Position numbers and translations under genes: made by a program | In this document: positions 1 to 6,579 of the stretch, piece after piece | How positions within the stretch are numbered: position 1 is the first letter of the stretch | Layout of the letters: each line of letters begins with the position of its first letter | Assembly: GCA_946886375.1 (NCBI GenBank) | Contig: CAMPIL010000157.1 | Location: 1 to 8,223, forward strand | DNA length: 8,223 bases | Direction: 5' to 3' | Source of the DNA: an uncultured Phycisphaerales bacterium | Lineage (GTDB): Bacteria; Planctomycetota; Phycisphaerae; Phycisphaerales; SM1A02 | Notes under the pieces: model-generated | What the model was told of the DNA's origin: nothing | Seen by the model: the letters and a program-made list of their open reading frames with translations, nothing else | The model's database searches: none

Positions 1-1965
1 TTCCTTCAGTGCGGCGGCAGCCTGCTCCAAAACTGCCAGCGCGTCGGCGTTCCGGCCCGCAAGGGCATACAAGTCGGCCAGAAGTTCGTCAGCCCACGCC
101 TGTTTCGCCACGGAAACAGCAAGATTCGCGGTGAGTTCGCGCGCCTCGTTCTCGCGGTCGCGGCTGCGGTAAATCTGCGCGAGCATCAGCCGCGCATCGG
201 CGTGATCTGGCGCGACTTCGATCGCTCGCTGCAGATACCTGATCGCGTTGTCCAATGATTCCATCAACACGAAGGTGCGTGCCATGCCGAAGGAATACCA
301 CGGCCGGGCGACGCATCCCAGCGACTTTGCCAACGCGGAGCGCGCTTCATCCGGTTCTGTTTCACGCGCCTGCCAGGGAGCCGCCAGGTCAATGCGGTAC
401 TTGGCGATGACTTCCTTGTGCTGCGGAATGTCGCGCACGAAAACGACATCGCGTGAATCAAGATGGACCAGCGCCCAATCCTTCCGTTTCAGCAATGTGC
501 GCGTCAGCCACGCCATGCGATCGGATTGCACAATGACGGTGTTGATATTGAACTGATTCGCGTACTCATCCCAATCGGATTGCTGGCCTTGCATATATCG
601 GCTGAGGAATTTCTCGCCGTACACCTCCAGCCGGCCGTCCACGTGCACCTTGTAATGATCATGGGCTTTCCAGATCAGGTACGCGCCGTCGGCGATGGAG
701 TGCATGAGGTTCGGCTGGAGGTTATTGTCCAGCAGGAAATTGACCGCCGAGTCTGGAACGGTCCATTCCGCCGTGCCCAATCCAAATGCAAGCGCTGCCT
801 CAAAGCGGACCATGAAGCGATCCGTCGCCACATACCACGCCAAGCCGCAGGACCCGACCAGGATTGCCGCGCAAGTCGCAATTGAAATCGCGTTGGAAAA
901 CAATTTTCGGCTGGATGATGGCGTGGCGGTGGCGAGAAAATCATCGATGTTCTGCATCGCGATCCACGTTGCGGCGACCGCAAACAGGCCGATGTTTCTC
1001 ACCGCCACGGCTGCCAGGTAAACGTGGGCCACAAAAATCACCAGACGCGCCACGTTGGTGCGCCGCCAATTCAGCGCAAACGTCGCCGCCGCCGCGATGC
1101 ACAGGGCGATCGCAGTCATCAATTCCCACGTCAGCCGTCCCATCTGCAAAGGACTTCGAAACTCTTCTATGGCGTGGCCGAGCACGCTGTCTTTCTGAAT
1201 TTCCGAGAACAGGATCAGCGGAAACAGCGCGCCGTCCATTCCCCACGGATTGACCACGCACGCCGCGGTCGTCAGCAAGGCGATCACGAACAGGTGCGGA
1301 TTGAAAATCGCGGGCGTTTCGCCTCGCCATTTCGCCAGCATGCGCTGCGCCACGTCGCTGAAGGCAAACATCCATGCCAACACTGGTCCCATGACAAACA
1401 GCGTGTGCGCGTTGACCCATACGATCTGTAAAAACGGCAAGATGTAGCCAAGTTTTGCATTGCTGCTGTTGGCGGTCCGATTCAGCGTCACGAGAAAGAC
1501 GCTCATCATGATGAACGTGACGAGTTCAGGCCGCGCAGCAAATCGGCTGGAGGCGGTGATGATGCACAGCGCGAGCATCAGCACGCCGAGCCAGGTGCCC
1601 GTTGCCCGTGGCGTGGAAAGCGCGATCACTCCAAGCACCGTTGCTGCCGCGATGAACTGCAGCAGCACAATCATGCTCGACCCGCCGATGCGCCACGCAA
1701 AGTATTCGACAAGACAGAAAATCCAGCGCAGTTCGATCCACTGGTTCTCGGCCGCGGTGTAGGAATACACGTCCGTCGTTGGGAATGCGCGGTTTTCCCA
1801 GATCAATTGACCGGTGCGGAGTTGCCACCAGGTGTCGGGCGTCCAGAGTTGCTGGATGGTGAAGGCCGCCAGAAGCAGAATCACCGCCCCGATCGCCGCC
1901 GCGTGCAGGACTCGAACGAGGGGTGAGCGCCCCCTCGATTGGCTCTGCACCAGCAGTTCAGACAT
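1..1965 (-). CDS. Polytopic membrane protein with GT-C-like motifs and C-terminal TPR repeats (3' end outside window)
   Basis: The frame is open from the ATG at 1965 to the window edge: 655 codons with no stop. Residues 1-18 are polar, then about 10-11 hydrophobic segments follow up to residue 377 (for example 20-35, 97-115, 123-138, 222-237, 305-320, 356-375). The first loop carries TPDTWWQLRTG (42-52), an acidic residue followed by a WW-L--G pattern resembling the first loop of GT-C glycosyltransferases. Later landmarks are RFAARPEL (140-147), WVNAH (183-187) and NPWG (239-242). A soluble part (about 396-535) contains VHVDGRLEVY (440-449). At least two TPR-like helix pairs follow, about 556-655, with AIEVAPDHADA at 581-591. 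These motifs recur together in a family of uncharacterised bacterial membrane proteins. A sugar-transfer role is inferred, not shown. The soluble and TPR parts may lie outside the cytoplasm, depending on the true segment number. The start is supported by an extended -10 element 7 bases upstream. It is divergent from another membrane glycosyltransferase. Confidence 0.85.
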   Translation of the reverse strand, partial: MSELLVQSQSRGRSPLVRVLHAAAIGAVILLLAAFTIQQLWTPDTWWQLRTGQLIWENRAFPTTDVYSYTAAENQWIELRWIFCLVEYFAWRIGGSSMIVLLQFIAAATVLGVIALSTPRATGTWLGVLMLALCIITASSRFAARPELVTFIMMSVFLVTLNRTANSSNAKLGYILPFLQIVWVNAHTLFVMGPVLAWMFAFSDVAQRMLAKWRGETPAIFNPHLFVIALLTTAACVVNPWGMDGALFPLILFSEIQKDSVLGHAIEEFRSPLQMGRLTWELMTAIALCIAAAATFALNWRRTNVARLVIFVAHVYLAAVAVRNIGLFAVAATWIAMQNIDDFLATATPSSSRKLFSNAISIATCAAILVGSCGLAWYVATDRFMVRFEAALAFGLGTAEWTVPDSAVNFLLDNNLQPNLMHSIADGAYLIWKAHDHYKVHVDGRLEVYGEKFLSRYMQGQQSDWDEYANQFNINTVIVQSDRMAWLTRTLLKRKDWALVHLDSRDVVFVRDIPQHKEVIAKYRIDLAAPWQARETEPDEARSALAKSLGCVARPWYSFGMARTFVLMESLDNAIRYLQRAIEVAPDHADARLMLAQIYRSRDRENEARELTANLAVSVAKQAWADELLADLYALAGRNADALAVLEQAAAALKE

Positions 1966-1972
1966 GGCCGAC

Positions 1973-1981
1973 AATATAGCA
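1973..1981 (-). promoter_or_regulatory. Extended -10 promoter for the membrane-TPR gene, probably leaderless
   Basis: Read on the minus strand, TGC-TATATT lies at 1981-1973. TATATT matches the sigma-70 -10 consensus at five of six positions, and the preceding TGn is the extended -10 element. No recognisable -35 hexamer lies 16-19 bases upstream, as is usual for extended -10 promoters. Only 7 bases (1972-1966) separate the hexamer from the ATG at 1965, so transcription would begin at or next to the start codon. No Shine-Dalgarno sequence is present. Confidence 0.5.
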
Positions 1982-2006
1982 CAGCCACGGGGGCGACATG
2001 CTGTGC
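1979..2006. repeat. 7-bp inverted repeat abutting the -10 box (operator-like)
   Basis: The arms GCACAGC (1979-1985) and GCTGTGC (2000-2006) are perfect reverse complements separated by 14 bases. Their centres are 21 bp apart, close to two helical turns, which suits a dimeric DNA-binding protein contacting one face. The promoter-proximal arm supplies the TGC of the extended -10 element, and the repeat fills the space where a -35 box would be. A 7-bp repeat can arise by chance in a gap of this size, so its position is the main argument. Confidence 0.35.
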
Positions 2007-2027
2007 GTCGCCGGATCACTCGGCGGC
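2007..2027. repeat. Small GC-rich hairpin/inverted repeat next to the operator-like repeat
   Basis: GTCGCCG (2007-2013) and CGGCGGC (2021-2027) can pair around the 7-base loop GATCACT, giving six Watson-Crick pairs and one G-U pair in plus-strand RNA. It begins directly after the inverted repeat at 1979-2006. It could be a second protein site or a leader hairpin of the plus-strand gene starting at 2127. The remainder of the gap to 2126 shows no convincing -35/-10 pair. Confidence 0.2.
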
Positions 2028-2126
2028 AGAGATCAAAACGACTCTGGCCTGGATCGCGTGAAAACGCTAACCTGAATCGCTTGGGTTTCCCATTTCGTCA
2101 GCACCGCAATCCGCAACGCGCCTCTC

Positions 2127-3545
2127 ATGTCCGGAACCAAAAGCAAATCGCCACTTCTGATTCTGACCTGGGTCTGCATTGTGGCTGGCGCGTGCGTAGT
2201 CCGCATCATGGCGGCGCGGGGCGGGATGTGGCTGGACGAGGTGTACACGATCGACCTGCTTCGAACGGTCGATTCCGTCTGGACGATTCTGACGAACCTG
2301 CCCTACGACACGAATCACGTTCTTTACAGCGTGTTGATGTACGCGACGGGCCAGCCGTTTGAGCCGCTGAGTTACCGCTGGCCATCGATTCTCGCAGGCG
2401 CCGGTTCGGTGATCGTGGCGGGTTTGCTCACGCGAAGATTTGGAACGGCGAGCGCGCTGTTCGCTGGCGTTCTGATTGGATTTACGCACCTGATGATCTT
2501 TTTCGGGTCCGAAGCGCGCGGTTATTCACTGATGACCTTCTTTGCGCTGACCGGGGCGCTTGCGCTGGATCGTCACTTTGAGAAGCCTCGCCTTGCATGG
2601 ATCGCGCTGTTTTCGATTTCCTGTTCGTTGGGCATGCTGTCGCATCTCCTGTTCCTTCAGGCGTATTTCGCACTGGGCCTGTGGTGGGCAGCCATGCGCT
2701 GGCCATGGCGCTGGAACGCAATCGCTGAAGGTCTGCTGCTGCATACGCTTCCGTTTGCGACCGCCGCGTTCCTCTACTTCGTCCTTATACGCCGGATGGA
2801 AGTGGTGGGAGCGATCGAGTTCACGCTCATGGGGGCGCTACAGGCTGCAGCCGCGTCGCTGGTGGGCGTGAGGCCGGGCTCGTTGGAATCCAGCGCCGCA
2901 CTTGCGGTTGTGGCTGCGGTCGTCATCGGCGGTGTCACGCTGTTGATTCTCCGCCGCGACCGATTGTGGATTTTCTTCGCGCTGCTGGGTCTGGCCAGCC
3001 CCGCGCTGACGATCGCGATGAGTTCGCTGTCAGTGCTTCAGCCGCGGCACTTCATGTTGTCGTTGGTCTGCGCGCTTCTGCTGGCCTCCATCATGCTTGG
3101 CCTGTGGGCGCGCCAAGGCGGCATGGCTCGCATCGGTGCCGTCGCGGCGTGCGCAGCGCTGCTGTGGGCGTCCGCAGGCGACACCGTTCACCTCATTCGA
3201 TTCGGCCGGGGGCAGTACGGCGAGATTGTCCAGACCATTGCTGAGCGATCCCCGCGAGCCGAAGTACTGGTCTCAGGCGATCACGACGTGCGGCACAGGA
3301 TGATGGTCGAGTATTACGCGCCGACAGTCGCACCCGCGAAGACCATTCGATACCTCACGCACGAGATGAGCGGCGTCGCGCCGCCGGAATGGATCATCCT
3401 TCACGATTTCGAATTTGAACCGCGAGCGCGGCCGACCATCACCGATCGCGTGACCGGACGCACATATGCGCTGGTGGCGGCGTACCCGCGGGCCAAACAT
3501 GCCGGGTGGAACTGCTATCTCTACCAGCACGTCTCATCGCCGTGA
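2127..3545 (+). CDS. GT-C family membrane glycosyltransferase (PMT/ArnT-like, GT39/GT83 type)
   Basis: This 472-residue protein probably transfers a sugar from a polyprenyl-phosphate carrier to an acceptor on the outer face of the cytoplasmic membrane; donor and acceptor cannot be read from sequence. A first membrane segment (about 9-28) is followed by an outer loop with MWLDEVYT (34-41), whose Asp-Glu pair matches the metal/donor-binding acidic motif of the PMT/ArnT superfamily. DTNHVLY (61-67) and SEARGYSL (128-135) are further family landmarks. About ten more hydrophobic stretches reach residue 350, with QPRHF at 305-309 before a late one. The last 120 residues are soluble and end in a W-CYLYQ pattern. 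The length is normal for the family. The ATG at 2127 directly precedes the signal-anchor-like segment. No Shine-Dalgarno sequence is visible upstream. It is divergent from the membrane-TPR gene and may share regulation with it. Confidence 0.85.
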   Translation: MSGTKSKSPLLILTWVCIVAGACVVRIMAARGGMWLDEVYTIDLLRTVDSVWTILTNLPYDTNHVLYSVLMYATGQPFEPLSYRWPSILAGAGSVIVAGLLTRRFGTASALFAGVLIGFTHLMIFFGSEARGYSLMTFFALTGALALDRHFEKPRLAWIALFSISCSLGMLSHLLFLQAYFALGLWWAAMRWPWRWNAIAEGLLLHTLPFATAAFLYFVLIRRMEVVGAIEFTLMGALQAAAASLVGVRPGSLESSAALAVVAAVVIGGVTLLILRRDRLWIFFALLGLASPALTIAMSSLSVLQPRHFMLSLVCALLLASIMLGLWARQGGMARIGAVAACAALLWASAGDTVHLIRFGRGQYGEIVQTIAERSPRAEVLVSGDHDVRHRMMVEYYAPTVAPAKTIRYLTHEMSGVAPPEWIILHDFEFEPRARPTITDRVTGRTYALVAAYPRAKHAGWNCYLYQHVSSP

Positions 3546-3546
3546 T

Positions 3547-3577
3547 CGGCATTCATTCAAGCGTAGTCAGAATGCCG
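3547..3577. terminator. Candidate bidirectional hairpin between convergent genes
   Basis: CGGCATTC (3547-3554) and GAATGCCG (3570-3577) form a perfect 8-bp stem with a 15-base loop. It begins two bases after the plus-strand stop codon (3543-3545) and overlaps the last codons and stop (3555-3553) of the minus-strand dehydrogenase gene. Neither strand has a U-tract after the stem, so it is not a standard intrinsic terminator. It could mark transcript 3' ends or be chance. Confidence 0.3.
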
Positions 3578-6507
3578 GCCTCGCCCAGGAGTTCTGCGAC
3601 GCGCTGGCGGTCGGGCAATTGCGATCTGCTGACCTCATCCACCAGTTTGGTGCGCTCAAGTTCCAGCCGCAGGTATCGCACGCCCAAGTCCGCGATCGCG
3701 CCCAGCGGCATCGTCTCCAGGTACTCAAACCCTTCACGGTAGACCATGCGGGCTGCGAGGCTCTTCGCCATGATCCACTTGAGATACGGCCGGGGCATCT
3801 TCGTCCACAAACTCTCGCCGATTGTCTGAAGCAGTATCTGCGGAAGGTGGTCAATGACCAGGCCCTTCATCATTTCCGCGTCCGCCTGCGGCAGTTTGTC
3901 CAGTGCGGATTCAATGGCGTCGGACGTGCGGATCATCACGCGGCTCAAGCGCGTGCTGATTTCCGGCAAGGGAACCTGCGGCCGGTGATGGTGCACGCGC
4001 GAGAGCAGTTCCGCCTCGCGTCGCGCCAGCGTGCGCAGTTTCTCCAGCACCTGCTCGACGAATCGCTCCTTGATCTTCAGGAACTCTTCTTCTGACAGCA
4101 GCATGCTTGCGCCGATTTCGAAACTCGAGCAGATCACGCCGCACTTGTTGGCGGAACTGTCCTTGAAGATCAGCACGCCGCAATCGGAAAGTTGGGCACG
4201 CGCCTCGGGCGTCAGGAACAGGTTCGCGCCTTCCACGATCACCTTGCTCGACGGCGTGCCGTTGGGCTGCAGGAATTCCTTCCAGTTCCTGCCGTTGATC
4301 GCGTTGGGCCGTCCGCCGCAAGGCACAAAGGCATCGGCGATGATGCGGTTGTGCAGCGTGTTGCGCAGTTGCACGCCGTGGGCGTCCTGCAGATTGACAA
4401 TGCGGCCGCGCGGCCCGAGTTTGGACCGCTCGAAGAACCCAATGGGCAACTCGGCCTTCACCAGGCGCACCAGTTCCTGGTGGTCGAGTCCATCGGGATC
4501 TTCACCCACGCCGCTGCCGTCGGCGATGCCGACGATCTTCGCATTGCGGCCGTAATCGCGGTCAATGATCTTGATGATGTTGCCTGCGACGTCGCCATCG
4601 GGCCCGCCGGTGAGTTTGATCGTGAAGGCCTGGTTTCGCGGATCGATGCCGATGGTCCGCAGCGCGACGTCAAGGAACACATTGACGCCCTCGCTGGTCA
4701 CGCCGTACTGCTTGTGATTAATTCCCGCGCCAGGCTTGGAACTCATGAGCGCGGTGGGAATGGCGTAGCCGCGGCGGCGGGCGCGATCGACGATCCAGTT
4801 GATCAGCGCGGGGGTGATGTTTTCATCCGGCCCGAGGTATAGAAGTTCCGGCTGATTGGCCCGATCGACGATGTATTGGCGCGTCGCCGGATCGGGCGTG
4901 ATGAGGTCGAGCAGGGAATCGACGAAACCCTTGACGCTGCGCTCCAGTTGCGCATCGGGCGCAAGCAGAATCGCGGCCTTCGCGCCGCCCTCCGGAATGT
5001 CCTTGTTCTTCAGTTGCTGGGCGAAGGCGAGGTTGTACGCTTCATCGTACAGGCGCTCGGCTTCCCGCGCGTACTGGTCGGTACCCATCGTTCGAATGGC
5101 TCGCACGCCGCCGCGAGCAATGTCACGGAAGCGCACGTGAAACCCGTTGAATCCGCGCCCATGAACGAAGAACGCGCCGAAGGGCAATTCCGCCCGCTCC
5201 TCGTTGGAAAGAAACGCCGGGTCCAGACGCAGCGCCAGGCCCCAGCGGTTCTCCAGATACACGTTTGTGCGAAGGACAGCGCTCACGGCTTCAACCATCT
5301 TCTTGAGCACCATTCGCGCATCTTCGCCATCCACGGAAGCGTCAAACTCTTTCACCAGCGCGGCGCACCTCGCGTGAAAGGCATCGTTGCTCAGCGGTTT
5401 CTGCGGATTGAATCGCTCCAGGAAAAGGTCAGCGATGGCGGTGACCCTAGGCAGATTGCGCTCCGCCAGCGTGGCGATGCGATCGGGGTTGTAGGCGTAC
5501 GGATTTACCTTCACCAGGCACTGGTGAATCAAGTCACCCACGCCCGTGATGATCTCGGCCCGCGTCAACGTTACATCAGGATGCCGGTACGCCAGGTTCA
5601 GCGTGCGTTCGTCCATCCACTTGATGCGCAGCAGGTCTCGCCGGACATGCTGCCACAAGGCGCTGTTCGGATCGATCGCCTTGCCGCCCGGCCCGTGCAC
5701 GACGAAACCCAGCAGGCTGATCGTGCCGTTCTTGCCGTCGGAGATCAGGTCCAAATATGCCCGATGCACGTTGATCGAAGATCGACTCAATCGCGTGGCG
5801 ACTCGCTCCAGCATCGTCCGCGTTGTGACGTTGCCTGCTGCAACTACGATGCGCGAATGGCTTGGATCGGATTCCGGCTCGAGGTACACCGCCGAGCCAT
5901 CCGAGCCGGACACCTGCATGAACAACTGCCAATGGCTGCACATGCGCAGCGGCGTGAGCGTCAGCACGTAATCGGCCGTGCAGCGATGGAAGTAATCGCG
6001 CACCCGATCCGCCGACCACTGCGGCAGGTTGAGCGCGGCGTACCCCATTGTTTGCTCCAGTTTCAGCGCCTGGTCCGGATCGTGCGGATCAAACGGCTCG
6101 CCCTGGCCGAACTCGAACGTGTCGATGACCAGCTGGCCATCGGTGGCCGTGTGAATCTTCGCGGCCCGCAACGGCAGGTCCAGCGGCAGTTCCTTGACCA
6201 GTTCCGCAAGCACGCCGGGATAGTTCAGCGGGCGGACAAACGTCCACTGCGAGTTGTCTTCGCCCTTGAGCGTCAATTCCAGTGGGCGGCCTGACGCTTT
6301 GGCCGCGATGATCGCGCGCAGGTGAATCAACTGAGTCGCGTGGTCGGTGTCCTGAAAGTACATCGACGGCATCTGCTGATAAAACCAGGGCACCACGGCC
6401 TCAGCCGTCTTGCGAAGCGTTTCCGTCAGCTCGTCAATCACCAACTTGGCGGCAGGCTGCTTGGATTCGACGGGCCTCAAAGATTTTGCGGGCATGCGTG
6501 TAGTCAT
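3553..6507 (-). CDS. NAD-dependent glutamate dehydrogenase, large GDH115 (Gdh2-like) type
   Basis: Catalyses oxidative deamination of L-glutamate to 2-oxoglutarate and ammonia with NAD+, in the cytoplasm. Numbering is from the ATG at 6507 (984 residues). The N-terminal half is regulatory and poorly conserved, and includes an ACT-like segment at about 89-134 (YPGVLAELVKEL, then IHTATDGQLVIDTFEF). The catalytic half holds GFHVRFRDIARGGVR (455-469), the Glu/Leu/Phe/Val dehydrogenase signature IPEGGAK (504-510, with the catalytic lysine), GPDEN (559-563), the dinucleotide-binding TGGPDGDVAGN (633-643), VIVEGANLFLT (756-766) and FKDSSANK (781-788). These match the roughly 1000-residue yeast Gdh2 group better than the roughly 1600-residue bacterial GDH180 group or the 450-residue hexameric enzymes. 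The frame could also start at a TTG at 6531. The ATG is preferred, with GAGGAA 12 bases upstream, a long spacing. The gene is divergent from ribF and convergent with the glycosyltransferase gene. Confidence 0.92.
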   Translation of the reverse strand: MTTRMPAKSLRPVESKQPAAKLVIDELTETLRKTAEAVVPWFYQQMPSMYFQDTDHATQLIHLRAIIAAKASGRPLELTLKGEDNSQWTFVRPLNYPGVLAELVKELPLDLPLRAAKIHTATDGQLVIDTFEFGQGEPFDPHDPDQALKLEQTMGYAALNLPQWSADRVRDYFHRCTADYVLTLTPLRMCSHWQLFMQVSGSDGSAVYLEPESDPSHSRIVVAAGNVTTRTMLERVATRLSRSSINVHRAYLDLISDGKNGTISLLGFVVHGPGGKAIDPNSALWQHVRRDLLRIKWMDERTLNLAYRHPDVTLTRAEIITGVGDLIHQCLVKVNPYAYNPDRIATLAERNLPRVTAIADLFLERFNPQKPLSNDAFHARCAALVKEFDASVDGEDARMVLKKMVEAVSAVLRTNVYLENRWGLALRLDPAFLSNEERAELPFGAFFVHGRGFNGFHVRFRDIARGGVRAIRTMGTDQYAREAERLYDEAYNLAFAQQLKNKDIPEGGAKAAILLAPDAQLERSVKGFVDSLLDLITPDPATRQYIVDRANQPELLYLGPDENITPALINWIVDRARRRGYAIPTALMSSKPGAGINHKQYGVTSEGVNVFLDVALRTIGIDPRNQAFTIKLTGGPDGDVAGNIIKIIDRDYGRNAKIVGIADGSGVGEDPDGLDHQELVRLVKAELPIGFFERSKLGPRGRIVNLQDAHGVQLRNTLHNRIIADAFVPCGGRPNAINGRNWKEFLQPNGTPSSKVIVEGANLFLTPEARAQLSDCGVLIFKDSSANKCGVICSSFEIGASMLLSEEEFLKIKERFVEQVLEKLRTLARREAELLSRVHHHRPQVPLPEISTRLSRVMIRTSDAIESALDKLPQADAEMMKGLVIDHLPQILLQTIGESLWTKMPRPYLKWIMAKSLAARMVYREGFEYLETMPLGAIADLGVRYLRLELERTKLVDEVSRSQLPDRQRVAELLGEAGILTTLE

Positions 6508-6542
6508 ATCCAACTCAACTTCCTCGTGCAAGATGGGCTATC

Positions 6543-6554
6543 GGCCACTTGGCC
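6543..6554. repeat. 12-bp near-palindrome in the gdh-ribF divergent gap
   Basis: GGCCA-CT-TGGCC has perfect 5-bp arms around two bases and lies in the 72-bp gap between the divergent dehydrogenase and ribF starts. Its right arm overlaps the proposed ribF -35 hexamer (6549-6554), so a protein bound here could block ribF. It is short and GC-rich and may be chance. Confidence 0.25.
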
Positions 6555-6577
6555 CGCCGCAACGCACAGGATATGGT
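6549..6577 (+). promoter_or_regulatory. Sigma-70-like promoter for ribF
   Basis: TTGGCC (6549-6554), a 17-base spacer and TATGGT (6572-6577) match the -35 and -10 consensus at four of six positions each. A start point 7-8 bases past the -10 box would fall at about 6584-6586. That is downstream of the first ATG (6580) but on the second in-frame ATG (6586), giving a leaderless message starting at codon 3. The alternative is an upstream promoter with AGGA (6568-6571) acting as ribosome binding site 8 bases before the ATG at 6580. Confidence 0.35.
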
Positions 6578-6579
6578 GA

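Noticed and set aside
248..1447. Several plus-strand open frames of 65-140 codons within the first gene
   Set aside because: They are antisense to a continuous 655-codon frame with membrane segments, family motifs and TPRs; none resembles a known protein.
2033..2489. Minus-strand open frames of 71 and 140 codons reaching into the 1966-2126 gap
   Set aside because: They overlap the start of the glycosyltransferase gene on the opposite strand, and the translation is not protein-like.
3466..4842. Further plus-strand open frames (209 and 216 codons) antisense to the dehydrogenase gene
   Set aside because: They overlap the conserved C-terminal coding region of the dehydrogenase, and their translations look like GC-rich shadow sequence.
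4876..6294. A 472-codon open frame on the plus strand inside the glutamate dehydrogenase gene
   Set aside because: Its translation shows no recognisable domain and is rich in Arg, Gln and His, while the opposite strand encodes a dehydrogenase with every conserved motif. Long antisense frames are common in GC-rich genes.
6508..6531. TTG at 6531 as the dehydrogenase start
   Set aside because: It would add eight residues (MHEEVELD) with no Shine-Dalgarno sequence before it. The ATG at 6507 has GAGGAA upstream, though at a long 12-base spacing, so the choice is not certain.
6508..6579. Possible FMN riboswitch upstream of ribF
   Set aside because: The gap is only 72 bp and shows none of the conserved RFN element blocks.
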